Shown here piece after piece: positions 34,459-44,313 of a stretch of DNA of 64,000 nt. Numbering within the stretch: position 1 is the first letter of the stretch; each line of letters opens with the position of its first letter. Position numbers and translations under genes: made by a program. The stretch is from Capniomyces stellatus. Lineage: Eukaryota > Kickxellomycota > Harpellomycetes > Harpellales > Legeriomycetaceae. Below the pieces are notes generated by a model that saw only the letters and a list, made by a program, of their open reading frames with translations, did no database searches and had not been told where the DNA came from. Location of the stretch: assembly GCA_001661515.1 (NCBI GenBank), contig LUVW01000013.1, positions 464,603 through 528,602 on the forward strand, read 5' to 3'.

Positions 34459-35391
34459 GGATAAAATTTCTGGTTTTCCCAAGTATTTATCCATAGTAAT
34501 CAATTTAATGATTTCCCAAAGACTTTTTAACTTCATTATAAAACAAGTGGAGATCTGCTAATTCAGCTACATGAACTTGCTGTGTATTGCAGCACTACAG
34601 CAGCGGGTGTTATGGCGTTTTTGGAAGCTGTATGGTATATCCGATAGGGGGGGTATTGACAATGATAAGTAGCTTGCTATTTTTGCTGCAAAAGCCGACA
34701 TCACTTAATATTACCAACATCAGGCAAAAACTCCAGTGTGTTGTCGGCTATAGTTGAGCAGGTATACCAAAATATATGAACGCATGTATTTAAGGAGTAT
34801 TACATTGATAATGGATGTTGTTTTTTAAGTTTCTCAAAGAGCTGAATGCTAAGCTTGGAAGACTAAACGGAGATAACAAAAACAAAAGCAAATATTTCAT
34901 TAAAAAAATATGCCGTTTTAATCAAGATAAAATGCTACTAACCAATAGATATGTATAAATATAAAGCTATTCGGTTTTTTTGTCGAATGGCAACATGGTT
35001 TGGCAGCTAATAGAGCAAATCAAAAGATGCGGTTTAATCTTCAAAACTCGCAGTACAAATCAATACAGTTTCCCATCTGCAAACAAAAGAAAGAAAAAAA
35101 AAACAAGGTAAAAAAAAGGTCAACTCTAAAATACTTGGACATGAGATTGGAAAAAAAAATGCAAAAACAGGAACGAAAAACAAAAAAAAAACGCTGCCCA
35201 AACTCCATCAATAATCAGATTTGGACAGCAAAATTGTTATCTATAATAAAATAAACAATTTTTTTAAACTAGCTTTTTTTCTATTGTTTTTTTTTAAACA
35301 GCACTAGTGATATTTTCAAGGTTTATTATATACACCCGGATTGTTTTTGTTTGATACCAGCAAGATCTCTAGGTTTAAAGTGTTGAACAGA
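34459..35391. other. Intergenic, one weak coding hint
   Basis: A plus-strand pair of frames (about 34727-34760 and 34829-34959) could splice through a GTATAC donor and a TTTAAG acceptor into a helix-like stretch, VLSAIVEQ|FLKELNAKLGRL, but no convincing start was found. A 7-G run is at 34647-34653. Not called as a gene. Confidence 0.3.
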
Positions 35392-37562
35392 ATGCAAAGT
35401 TTATTTACAAGAGGATTAAACAAAGTCAACAAGGTAAAATTGATTTGCTTAAATATTTTTGAATGATGGACGTAATATTAAAATGTACAAAACTAAGCTG
35501 GAAGTGAAATTTCAAGCAGTTTATTCTGCACCGAAATCATCATTTTGAAAATAAAATAAAGTTTTTGTAAATTGATCAGTGTGGGCTGAACCGATAAAGA
35601 ATATTGATACTTTGTTAAAAGGTTTAAAATATTCCGAGATGAGATTTAACAAACTTGAGAATACTGGCCTTGATTGCTGTTTCAGTAACTCGGATACGAT
35701 CATCTTTGTTCATAAACCCTAATTATTGCAAAGTAGCAATATTATTGATATGGTTATTGATATTGATATTAACGATAACAATGATGGATTTTATTGGATT
35801 AGGCTATTGTGCCATCTATCCGTGGAAAATTGAGATACTCCACAGCTGGATCATCAAAAACACAAGTCACTACGCTGCCAAATGGATTTACAATTGCAAC
35901 CGAGTCAGATCCATCAGTAAAAACAGCAACAGTTGGTGTTTGGATTAACGCTGGATCTCGATTGGAAACCGAAGCCGATAATGGATGCGCTCATTTCCTG
36001 GAACACATGGCCTTTAAGGAAAGTTGAAATGTTTTTTTTTAGCTTTATCCATCCTAATCCATTTAATATACCACATTCTACTATAACCTGCTTAGTTCAG
36101 CTTGGTTTTTTTGTATTTCCACTGTGCCCTCCCAGATAGTTTAGATGCTAAAACAGGAAAAATATTGGTTGGGTTTAATAGGGTACCAAGACTCGTGGAC
36201 AACACGATATCGAATTGGCTATTGAGAACATGGGAGCACACTTGAACGCATACACCTCTCGCGAACAGACAGTCTACTATGCCAAGGCTTTTGAAAAGAA
36301 TATTCCAGAATCGGTTGACATTCTGGCTGATATTTTGCAAAACTCAAGACTTGACGAAGCAGCTATTGAGCGCGAAAGAGATGTGATTCTGCGTGAACAA
36401 CAAGAGGTTGAAAAAATAACCGAAGAGGTTGTGTTTGATCATCTTCACGCCACAGCATTCCAAAGTAAGTAAACCAGGGCTTTTTACTAAAGATGGATAG
36501 ACCATGGTTATAGCTATGGTTATACTTATAACAGCGCTTTATGTGGTTATCACTCGAGTTTTATTTTTTTTTTGAGTGGGAGGGGGGGAGAGGGAGGGTA
36601 AAGTCTGGTTGGTTATTAACATGCGCCTTTTGTACATGTACTTGTAATTTTGTAATTGTAATTGTAATTGGAATTGGAATTGTGTATTAGCATCACCACT
36701 TGGATACACCATCTTGGGTCCAAGAGAAAACATTCTTTCCATCCAGAAGAGCGATTTGACAAACTACATTGAGCGCAACTACACTTCAGACCGTATGGTC
36801 CTTGTTGGTGCTGGATCAGTCAAGCACGACGAGTTGGTTAAGCTTGCAGAGTCAAAGTTCGGAGGATTGAAGCCAAGCAGCCCACCAGTTTCGCTGCAGA
36901 CACTAAAAGAAGACCCACCACGTTTCTGGGGATCTGAGGTTCGCGTCCGTAACGACGATATGGCCCAGGCCCACATTGCTCTTGCAGTGCAAGGAGTCTC
37001 ATGGAGCCACCCAGACTACTTCACCATGCTTACCCTCCAGTCCATTGTTGGAAACTGGGACCGCTCTTTGGGTGCAGCTGGAAATCTGAGCTCCCGCTTG
37101 TCGCAAACAGTCTCAAAGTACAACCTGGCCAACCAATACATGTCATTCAACACCTCGTACAACGACACTGGTCTTTGGGGAATCTACTTGGTTTCTGAAA
37201 ACCTGACAAACTTGGACGACTTGGTCCACTTCACCCTTAAAGAGTGGGGACGCCTCAGCATTTCTGTTTCCGAGGCTGAAGTTGAACGCGCCAAGCAGCA
37301 ATTGAAGACCTCCCTTCTTCTTAACCTCGATGGAACTACTGCTGTTGCCGAAGACATTGGCAGACAAATGCTGACTTATGGCAAACGCATGGAGCCAAGA
37401 GATGTCGCTGCTGCCGTAGACCGCATTACTGCCAAGGATGTTCACCGTGTAGCATACGAACGAATCTGGGACAATGAGGTTGCTGTTGTCGGCGTTGGAA
37501 GTGTCAACGGAATGCCTGACTTTAACCGTATTCGCTTTGGTATGTCTCTTATGCGTGGCTAA
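35392..37562 (+). CDS. MAS1: Mitochondrial processing peptidase beta subunit
   Basis: Four exons: 35392-35433, 35803-36018, 36182-36464, 36691-37562; 470 aa, the usual length. The MPP alpha/beta dimer in the matrix removes presequences; beta carries the zinc site. The inverse zinc motif HFLEH (His78, Glu81, His82) followed by MAFKGT marks it as the catalytic beta subunit rather than alpha or core protein 1. Other family blocks: [43 protein letters not shown], and [16 protein letters not shown] near the end. The start [14 protein letters not shown] is a basic presequence. Exons 2 and 3 join with AFK|GT only if the intron begins GAAAGT (36019), not GT; see findings. The other two introns are GT-AG. 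Confidence 0.93.
36578..36599 (+). other. G-quadruplex-like tract in MPP-beta intron 3
   Basis: Four or more runs of three or more G separated by one to three bases (GGG, GGGGGGG, GGG, GGG) in an AT-rich intron; matches the usual G4 pattern. Confidence 0.6.
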
Positions 37563-39478
37563 ACGAGTTTTGTAGCACCATCCGCTTGCTTATAACAAAT
37601 ATATTATGCCTCATTCATACTATAACCTCCCCATTATCTCTTTTTTTTATTCGTTTGTTATAGTTTTTTTTTGCTTTTTGTTTTTTTCAAGTAAAAAAAA
37701 AAAATTTAAAGTTATTTATTCCTTGTTTTTTTCCAAGTCAACCAATACTATCTCACGTCTTTCTTTTCAATTCCTTTTTTTCTGTTATTATCGAGTTTAT
37801 TCACCTAATCTTTGCTCACTTTCTTGCTTTTCTTTTTACTCTGCTTAAATTAGCCGTCTTTTTTTCTTTTTCTTTTTCTCTTTTTTACTTTTTTCGCTTT
37901 TGGTGTTTGGTGTTTGGGTCGGTGACTGGTTCGGTTAAAAAACCTCTTTAACTGTTCACACAGTTTCATTCCTAATGCGTAGGATTTACCTTCTTTTTAA
38001 AAGGATTTTCCACTTGAAAATGTTATAGACTTGTGTTAATTGGCTTTAACTTCCTCTCTGTTTGCCTGCCACCAATATCTATTCAAGCCCGCAAATTATG
38101 TTGGCCTTTTTCTTATTTGTTTATTGCAAGTATGTTGGCCCTTTTGGTTCGTGTTTCAAAACTTAGGTTGGTGATCATCCGAGCCCGGTTTAGACCATAA
38201 GCGCATTCGGTTATCCCTATTATTCACAAACCTGACCCATTATGCTCCACAATGACGTCTAACATCTCTCTTTTTGCTTAATTTGGTGATTTACATTCAC
38301 TGTTTTTTTCACAACACCCCGTTTTTGCTTGAATTGGCTAAAAAGCGTCCTTCCAGTGCATTGTAGCTTCAGTTGCTATGGGCAAGCCAATAGGTACTTG
38401 TGGTTTTATCCAGTTTACCGCTTTCATCAGCCTTTTGACTGAATAATAACAACAGAAAGGCGGCAGCTTACAAGCTCCGTGGTAACATTTCCTGTTTGAT
38501 TTTCGCCGAGTTGAATAAGGCTATTACTTTCACAACCCTGTTTTGTCAGCCCCTTGACGCTATTTTCTCAATAGCACCAGCCCACCAATTGGATTTAACA
38601 ATCAAATTTTAGACTATTATAACTAACACAACCAGTACCTCATCCGGTGACAATTTTGTCAATGCGATGTTGGTGCCAGTGTACAATAACCTTTTTTTTT
38701 TTGCTATGGTGTTTAATAAACCAAAGAGAAAACAAACAGAATTTGGCATAAAGTGGGGAATAGTAGCCCAGTTACAATTAGGATAAATCTAATCCAGCTC
38801 ATGTTGCTTTAACGACAACCGTCAACAAAGCCAAATAATACCAATAACAATAGCAATAATAAAAGCGTTAACAAAGACAAACAATGACGACTCGCCTTCA
38901 CTTTGACTGTGCTTTGTGCAATTCGATTTCTTTTTTCTATAAAAAAAAAGTAATCAAAAAAAAAACTCTTGGTACTTCGCCAAATCCAGAATAGTAATGG
39001 TAAATGTCTATGTAAGTTGGAGTGGATTTTTTTTGGCATTGTTGATTGTTTATAAATAATGACATTATAATGTGTTTCATTTGCATCAAACATTTTTTCT
39101 TGTCAATTCTTGACTGTCAGCTGTATCAGGCAAAAGTATAGTTTAAATAAATACAGAACTAAAGCAAAATTAAAAGCCGCCATATACGTTTTAGTAGCTC
39201 AGCAGACATTGAGTCAACTTGTTCATTTGTCACATTTTTTAAGCTTGGTGCATGTATCTGTGCAATGGTTAGTTTTATAATAACAAGCCCAAGTTTTTTT
39301 TATATAGGTATAGAAGAGCAGCAAGGCTGACAAAGCTTGATTGATATATTTAGTATTACTGTCGCGACATCAGTTTTTATTTCTTCTCTAAAAGTCAAAA
39401 CATTTATCTTCTTGGTATAATTTATTGTTATTTTGTTTAACCCACAATAGCTAGCATACTTTATTCTTGATCTATACA
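37563..39478. other. 1.9-kb intergenic region
   Basis: The first 400 nt are T-rich with T and A runs. The rest (about 37950-38750) is more balanced in composition but has no frame of note. An untranslated RNA cannot be excluded; no tRNA or known RNA motif was seen. Confidence 0.4.
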
Positions 39479-40324
39479 ATGAGTGTTAAGCTGTCAAATG
39501 GAAAAAACGCGTCAGCGTCAAGTTTAAGTAATTCAAACCGAATAGCAAATCTACAAACATGGGCCAGTATATACAACACCAAACGTGATTTACAAGCCAA
39601 AAACAGGCCAGAATCATCCACTAGCAGTGATTCGATTACACTATATGACGGCAGTAATGAGAGGAGAAAAGTATCGTACATAGATCTCACCATTCGAACA
39701 AGAAGCCTAAGCGGACATCAACATAAGGGCACACCAGACCTTTCCAGCTGCACAGAGCTTTACAAAAAATCACCCGTGTCCCAAAACAAGGACATGCATA
39801 TCTGCATAAGCATGGATGCGGCTCAAGATGTAAAATATAAAAGGATCCTACACGGTGATTCTATACTAGAAAGCTTTGACGGGCTTTACGACAGCACAGA
39901 CAGAGTTGTTGACGGTGGAGCGAATATTTTTGACAATAAAATAATCTTAGTTTTTTTTTCGGATTGCAAGGGAGTAAAGGGGAGTAATAACTTGGATTGT
40001 CTAGCTCAATTTGTTAACAGCTGTGGAAACGAGGCAGTGGCAATTTATATCCCCATCTACCAAAACTCGGTCGAGTTAAGAAAAGTTGTGCACAACACCA
40101 AACTATACTATATCCCAGCCTACAAACAGGAAACTATAAAAAAGCTAATAAGCAAATATGGGATAAAATTAACCCCAACGCTACTAGTGCTGGACAGAGA
40201 AACGCGAAAACCAATCTCATTCGATGGCCTGTCGGATATTGAACTTGGTGTAGGGAAGTGTATAGAGTCTTGGAACTCCAAAAATTATGGGCTTGGTTGG
40301 ATTAAACGTGCTTTGTGGAAGTGA
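39479..40324 (+). CDS. Thioredoxin-fold (nucleoredoxin-like) protein lacking the CxxC
   Basis: Single exon from the ATG at 39479, 281 aa. The N-terminal ~110 residues are Ser/Asn-rich and disordered. Residues about 152-262 follow the tryparedoxin/nucleoredoxin layout: a hydrophobic strand KIILVFF, the active-site turn, VAIYIPIYQN in place of the VVYVSxD strand, LYYIPAYKQETIKKLISKYG in place of the MPW block, then LTPTLLVLDRET with the cis-Pro (Pro233). The active site should read WCxxC; here it is SDCKGV, with Cys163 alone and the next Cys at 174. So a redox role is doubtful. Family placement rests on pattern order, not strong identity. Confidence 0.6.
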   Translation: MSVKLSNGKNASASSLSNSNRIANLQTWASIYNTKRDLQAKNRPESSTSSDSITLYDGSNERRKVSYIDLTIRTRSLSGHQHKGTPDLSSCTELYKKSPVSQNKDMHICISMDAAQDVKYKRILHGDSILESFDGLYDSTDRVVDGGANIFDNKIILVFFSDCKGVKGSNNLDCLAQFVNSCGNEAVAIYIPIYQNSVELRKVVHNTKLYYIPAYKQETIKKLISKYGIKLTPTLLVLDRETRKPISFDGLSDIELGVGKCIESWNSKNYGLGWIKRALWK

Positions 40325-41285
40325 ATGCCTTTAACTGTGCACATTGCTTTAGTTGCACATTTATGCTTCACTCTTGTACTTTATTTGGAGGTGGTGGTGT
40401 AGAAGAAAGTTGGGGGTGTCGGCACACACCTACTGATGTGAATATGTTATACTCGACTACGCTCAATTAACATCAAAATGACCGACGGCTCTTTGCTGCA
40501 TTTATAACAGGTTTCGATGTAGCTTCTATCTTTTCCCATTATCTTTTTTTCACTTTTCTACAAATTTTATTTATTGCTTTTACTATAACAGTGTCATTAA
40601 TTTAAAAAAGTGTATCCTATACAACTACACTTCCGCCATTTTGTCTTTAAAACGCTGAAATGCCTAAAACTTTAGCCTACCACTACGGATATGTCAATAA
40701 CAAATTGAACATCAACTGTAGGCGATTAAAGTTTTCTTTTTTGTTGAGGGAAAGTTTTTCATTTGTTAAAGAAATTTACACCTGATTGTAATTACTGGAT
40801 TTGCAGTTTTGGATGGTAAAAAAAAACGATAAAACACTTTCAATAAACTTATTTATTTATATGATTTATTGGAAACAGAATCAACACTACAAAACATTTT
40901 CAACAAAAAGTCAAACAAAATTAAGCACTGATAAAAAAAATTTAAAAAAAATTAAAAAAAATAAAGTACTCGAAACTTTATACTTGATCTTTGTAACCTA
41001 ACTGTTAAACGCTGCTAAATCCCCAATGATATATTTAAGCCTAATTTCTACAATACTATACACACAGAACAAATACGGTAGGCGCTAAAATATTCTTCTA
41101 CTGTACTCAAAGTTTAATGTAGGGATGTGCAGTTTTAGAATCAAGCGTTTTAAATTGCGAATCTGAATACCGCCACTGAATAGTTTATACACAACCTTGG
41201 CTTTTAGCATAAACACAACAAAAGTAGCAGCGGCAACACCAATAAAAACAACAAAAAGGTCTGGCAATTGATTTTAAGCAGAATA
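40325..41285. other. Intergenic
   Basis: AT-rich with A-runs around 40930-40970. A minus-strand frame at 41085-41267 is read as a shadow of the A/C-rich leader of the transporter gene. Nothing else supported. Confidence 0.4.
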
Positions 41286-42719
41286 ATGGAAGGACTATCG
41301 CTGGAAGATAAATTATTCCCTTTTGTTATTGTGGGATGCATGGTTGGAGGTGTTCTTTTAGGGAATTACTACCCAAAAGTGAGTACTGTGCTCGAATCGG
41401 TGTCAATTTCGAACGTTTCACTGCCGGTGGCGATCGGTCTTTTGTTTATGATGTACCCGGTTTTCTGTAGAATAAACTACGGCAAAATAAAAGGCGTGTT
41501 TAGAGGAAGGTTTATGATGAAACAGTACGCGTTTTCTCTTTTTGTAAACTGGGTTGTTGCGCCCTTTCTTATGCTGGGTTTGGCTTGGGCAGCTTTGCCT
41601 GATCTCGCAGAGTATCGCGCCGGTGTTATTCTTGTCGGAGTTGCCCGGTGCATAGCGATGGTTATGATTTGGAACCAACTATCTGGAGGAAACGAGGAAT
41701 TCTGTGCCGCCATTGTTGCAATCAACTCTTTGCTTCAAATTGTTCTATATGGTCCACTGGCCTATGTGTTTGTTGTCAAGCTGGGGCATGGCTCTTTGTT
41801 TGATATCAACATGTGGGTGGTTTTAAGAAGTGTTTTGATATTTATGGGAATACCTCTGGCTGCTGGTATCGCCACAAGGATAATCTTTGTGAAATATAAA
41901 TGGTATGAGAGTAGATTTCTGCCAATAGTTGGATACCTGTCCTTGATTTCGCTTCTATACGTCATTTTTATAATGTTTGCAATTCAAGGGAAGGAAATCA
42001 TTGTGAACTTTACACAGGTTCTTCGTGCTGCTGTGCCCCTCTTAATATATTTTCCACTGATATTCTTCTCTGTTCTGGCTTACTGCTACAAGAAGCGGCT
42101 ACCTTATAACATAACTGTAACACAATGTTTTACTGCTGCATCAAACAATTTTGAACTTGCGATAGCTATAGCCATTGGTACTTATGGAATCCAATCAAAG
42201 GAATCGCTGGCTGCAACAATCGGTCCACTTGTCGAGGTTCCTGTCATGGTTTGTTTTATGTATTTTATGAGAATCTTCAAGCCCAGACTTGATAATCAAA
42301 AAAAGATCTATTTTATCTGCAGGTCAAATCATGAGCTGGCACTCGCTGCTACAGACTACTTCAACAAAAACAATAAGAACTATGCATACTCAGGAAAGGC
42401 ACTGGAATTGACCAATGAGTCCGAAATTGGAGATACACCCGATTTAAACGAACCTGCGGCATCCAACATTTTAGCCGCCAACAACTCTCTGGCTGGTGGT
42501 GGCAATAGACTAAGAACCGGGGATATCGTCTTGCTTATAAGCTCTGGTGTCAGCACAGACAGAAATAGCCAGATTCTAAGCCACGACTCCATCTCTGGGG
42601 TAGCACAACTAAGTTACGGATACAAGGCCGAATCTCACAACTCCAGTATGGATTCAACAACTTTCCTTGACGCCGAAGCAGAAAGAATATTTATATTTGC
42701 CAAAAGCGCTTTAAAATAG
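41286..42719 (+). CDS. ACR3: Acr3 arsenite efflux transporter with extra C-terminal domain
   Basis: Single exon from the ATG at 41286, 477 aa. Acr3 (BART superfamily, ten membrane segments) exports arsenite and antimonite. Family marks: VSLPVAIGLLFMMYPV (about 44-59), GVARCIAMVMIWN with the conserved Cys122, VAINSLLQIVLYGPLAY, and AASNNFELAIAIAIG with the conserved Glu290; both residues are needed for transport in studied members. Membrane segments end near residue 330. The last ~140 residues are not part of Acr3. From KKIYFICRSNHELALAATDY (339-358) through LNEPAASNILAANN (387-400) and TGDIVLLISS (411-420) the order of blocks resembles low-molecular-weight-phosphatase arsenate reductase (ArsC), with the CX5R phosphate loop damaged. 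Fusion reading is inference. Confidence 0.93.
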   Translation: MEGLSLEDKLFPFVIVGCMVGGVLLGNYYPKVSTVLESVSISNVSLPVAIGLLFMMYPVFCRINYGKIKGVFRGRFMMKQYAFSLFVNWVVAPFLMLGLAWAALPDLAEYRAGVILVGVARCIAMVMIWNQLSGGNEEFCAAIVAINSLLQIVLYGPLAYVFVVKLGHGSLFDINMWVVLRSVLIFMGIPLAAGIATRIIFVKYKWYESRFLPIVGYLSLISLLYVIFIMFAIQGKEIIVNFTQVLRAAVPLLIYFPLIFFSVLAYCYKKRLPYNITVTQCFTAASNNFELAIAIAIGTYGIQSKESLAATIGPLVEVPVMVCFMYFMRIFKPRLDNQKKIYFICRSNHELALAATDYFNKNNKNYAYSGKALELTNESEIGDTPDLNEPAASNILAANNSLAGGGNRLRTGDIVLLISSGVSTDRNSQILSHDSISGVAQLSYGYKAESHNSSMDSTTFLDAEAERIFIFAKSALK

Positions 42720-44313
42720 TCGAGCCAGTTTACAACTACACTCTGGCGCTTTGATACGGTGGTATACTTGAGCTAAACGTCTTCATACGGATAATCCAAT
42801 GTATTCTGCATTTTAATTATTATTGCAAAGTTGGGCCTGGACCAGGTCATAATATTTTCAATAAATAGAATAAAAAGTATACATCGATTAAAATCTGGTG
42901 TACAGTCACTTTTACTCAGATAATACATAACCAGTCATGCCTTCGCACACACACACACTCATTCATCATATCCATTGGCTGAAATGCTTCAAGGATAACT
43001 GAATTGGTGAAGCGTTGTTCGAGCTTGGTATTAAACCGATGTTCAAATATTACAAGGCCTTTTATATATAAATATACATTCATAAATGTGCTGACGTGTA
43101 AGGGTCTAAACGATGTTGTGTACAGATCTGGAGAGAGTTTGAGAGAATTTGAAGAAGAAAAAAAGGGTTTCATTGTTCAATTCGCCTCAACAAACACATG
43201 TTTACACAGATGAAATAAGGACGACTTTGGGAAACATAATCCAAGTTTGAAATATACGTTTAGTTATTTTGTTAAAAAAAAGAGCATGTTTTAACTATAA
43301 CATAAATGTACCTATCAAAAGTGCGCGTGATTTTTTAAATACACTGTGCTCCTTGAAAATAGAATTTTGCTTTTCATTCTAGTAATACCAGCAGTTTAAA
43401 ATACTGGTCAATTAACTGATGATGAGCTTTAATGTAATAAATAACAATAGCTTTACTAATTTAATCAAAATGTAATTTGAAATTGGGCAAAATTGAGTTT
43501 GGACAAATTGAATTTGGCTTTTTGTTTTTGCTCTCAAATAAATAAATAAACAACGAATAGGAAATTAAGAATCATAATACCAAGACATTTTTAGCAAAAT
43601 TGAAGAGCTATGCATGGCTAATTCAGCTGATTCAATTAGCTAATGCCGTTCGTTGGAAATTGTAGCCAGTCCTGTTACCAATTTCAGTTTAACTGACCTA
43701 GAACCAAGCTTGTAGAAATAATAATAAGATTGGAAAAAGTAGTAATTTTATAGGAAAGTAAAGAAAGAAAGGTTAAACCAAAAAAAATATTGCTATTGTT
43801 ACAAAGTAGAATTCAAAGCTCAATTCCACTCTGGCTGACTAGAAAGCAAACACGGCGTAGACAGTTAGCTTAAAACACTTTAATTGCAATATCAATAAAA
43901 AGGATAGTTGGATCCACTGGTGCAAGTCTGACAGGACAACCAGTCATTTTGGAAATAACTTAAAGCGAAAAGGAGCAAACCGGCGACACGAAGGCCTAAC
44001 ATCCTCAGTGTACTTGGGTTCTAGTGGTGAAATCATAACAGGAAGGTTGTGGAAAATTAGAATCGATCAAGCGAAATATAAAGGAATTAAAAAGAGGATA
44101 GAGACGCGGACAGTAATAGTAATAGTAATAGCAAGGGAAAATAAATAAAAGCAATAAGAAGGACAAACAAAGGAGAGAGAGAAAAGAACAGAAGGATAGT
44201 AGGGACCCTCAATCAAGCAAACAGGTAATGTGTACAAGTATCCTAAGTAAAAAGTTTTAGAGAAATTCAAGCAATCCAGGTGATCAAGGAAGAAAAAAAA
44301 AGACAAAAGGAAC
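42720..44313. other. Intergenic and leader of the RhoGEF gene
   Basis: AT-rich spacer. From about 43960 it becomes A/G-rich and runs into the RhoGEF start, probably as a long 5' leader. No gene seen. Confidence 0.4.

Noticed and set aside
34612..34959. Possible small plus-strand gene near the tRNA pair
   Set aside because: Two frames can be spliced into a helix-like peptide, but no start codon or first exon with a good donor was found; recorded only as a hint.
41085..41267. 60-codon minus-strand frame with a hydrophobic start, upstream of ACR3
   Set aside because: It begins without an ATG, has a stop just before it, and the hydrophobic part mirrors an A/C-rich leader of the plus-strand transporter.
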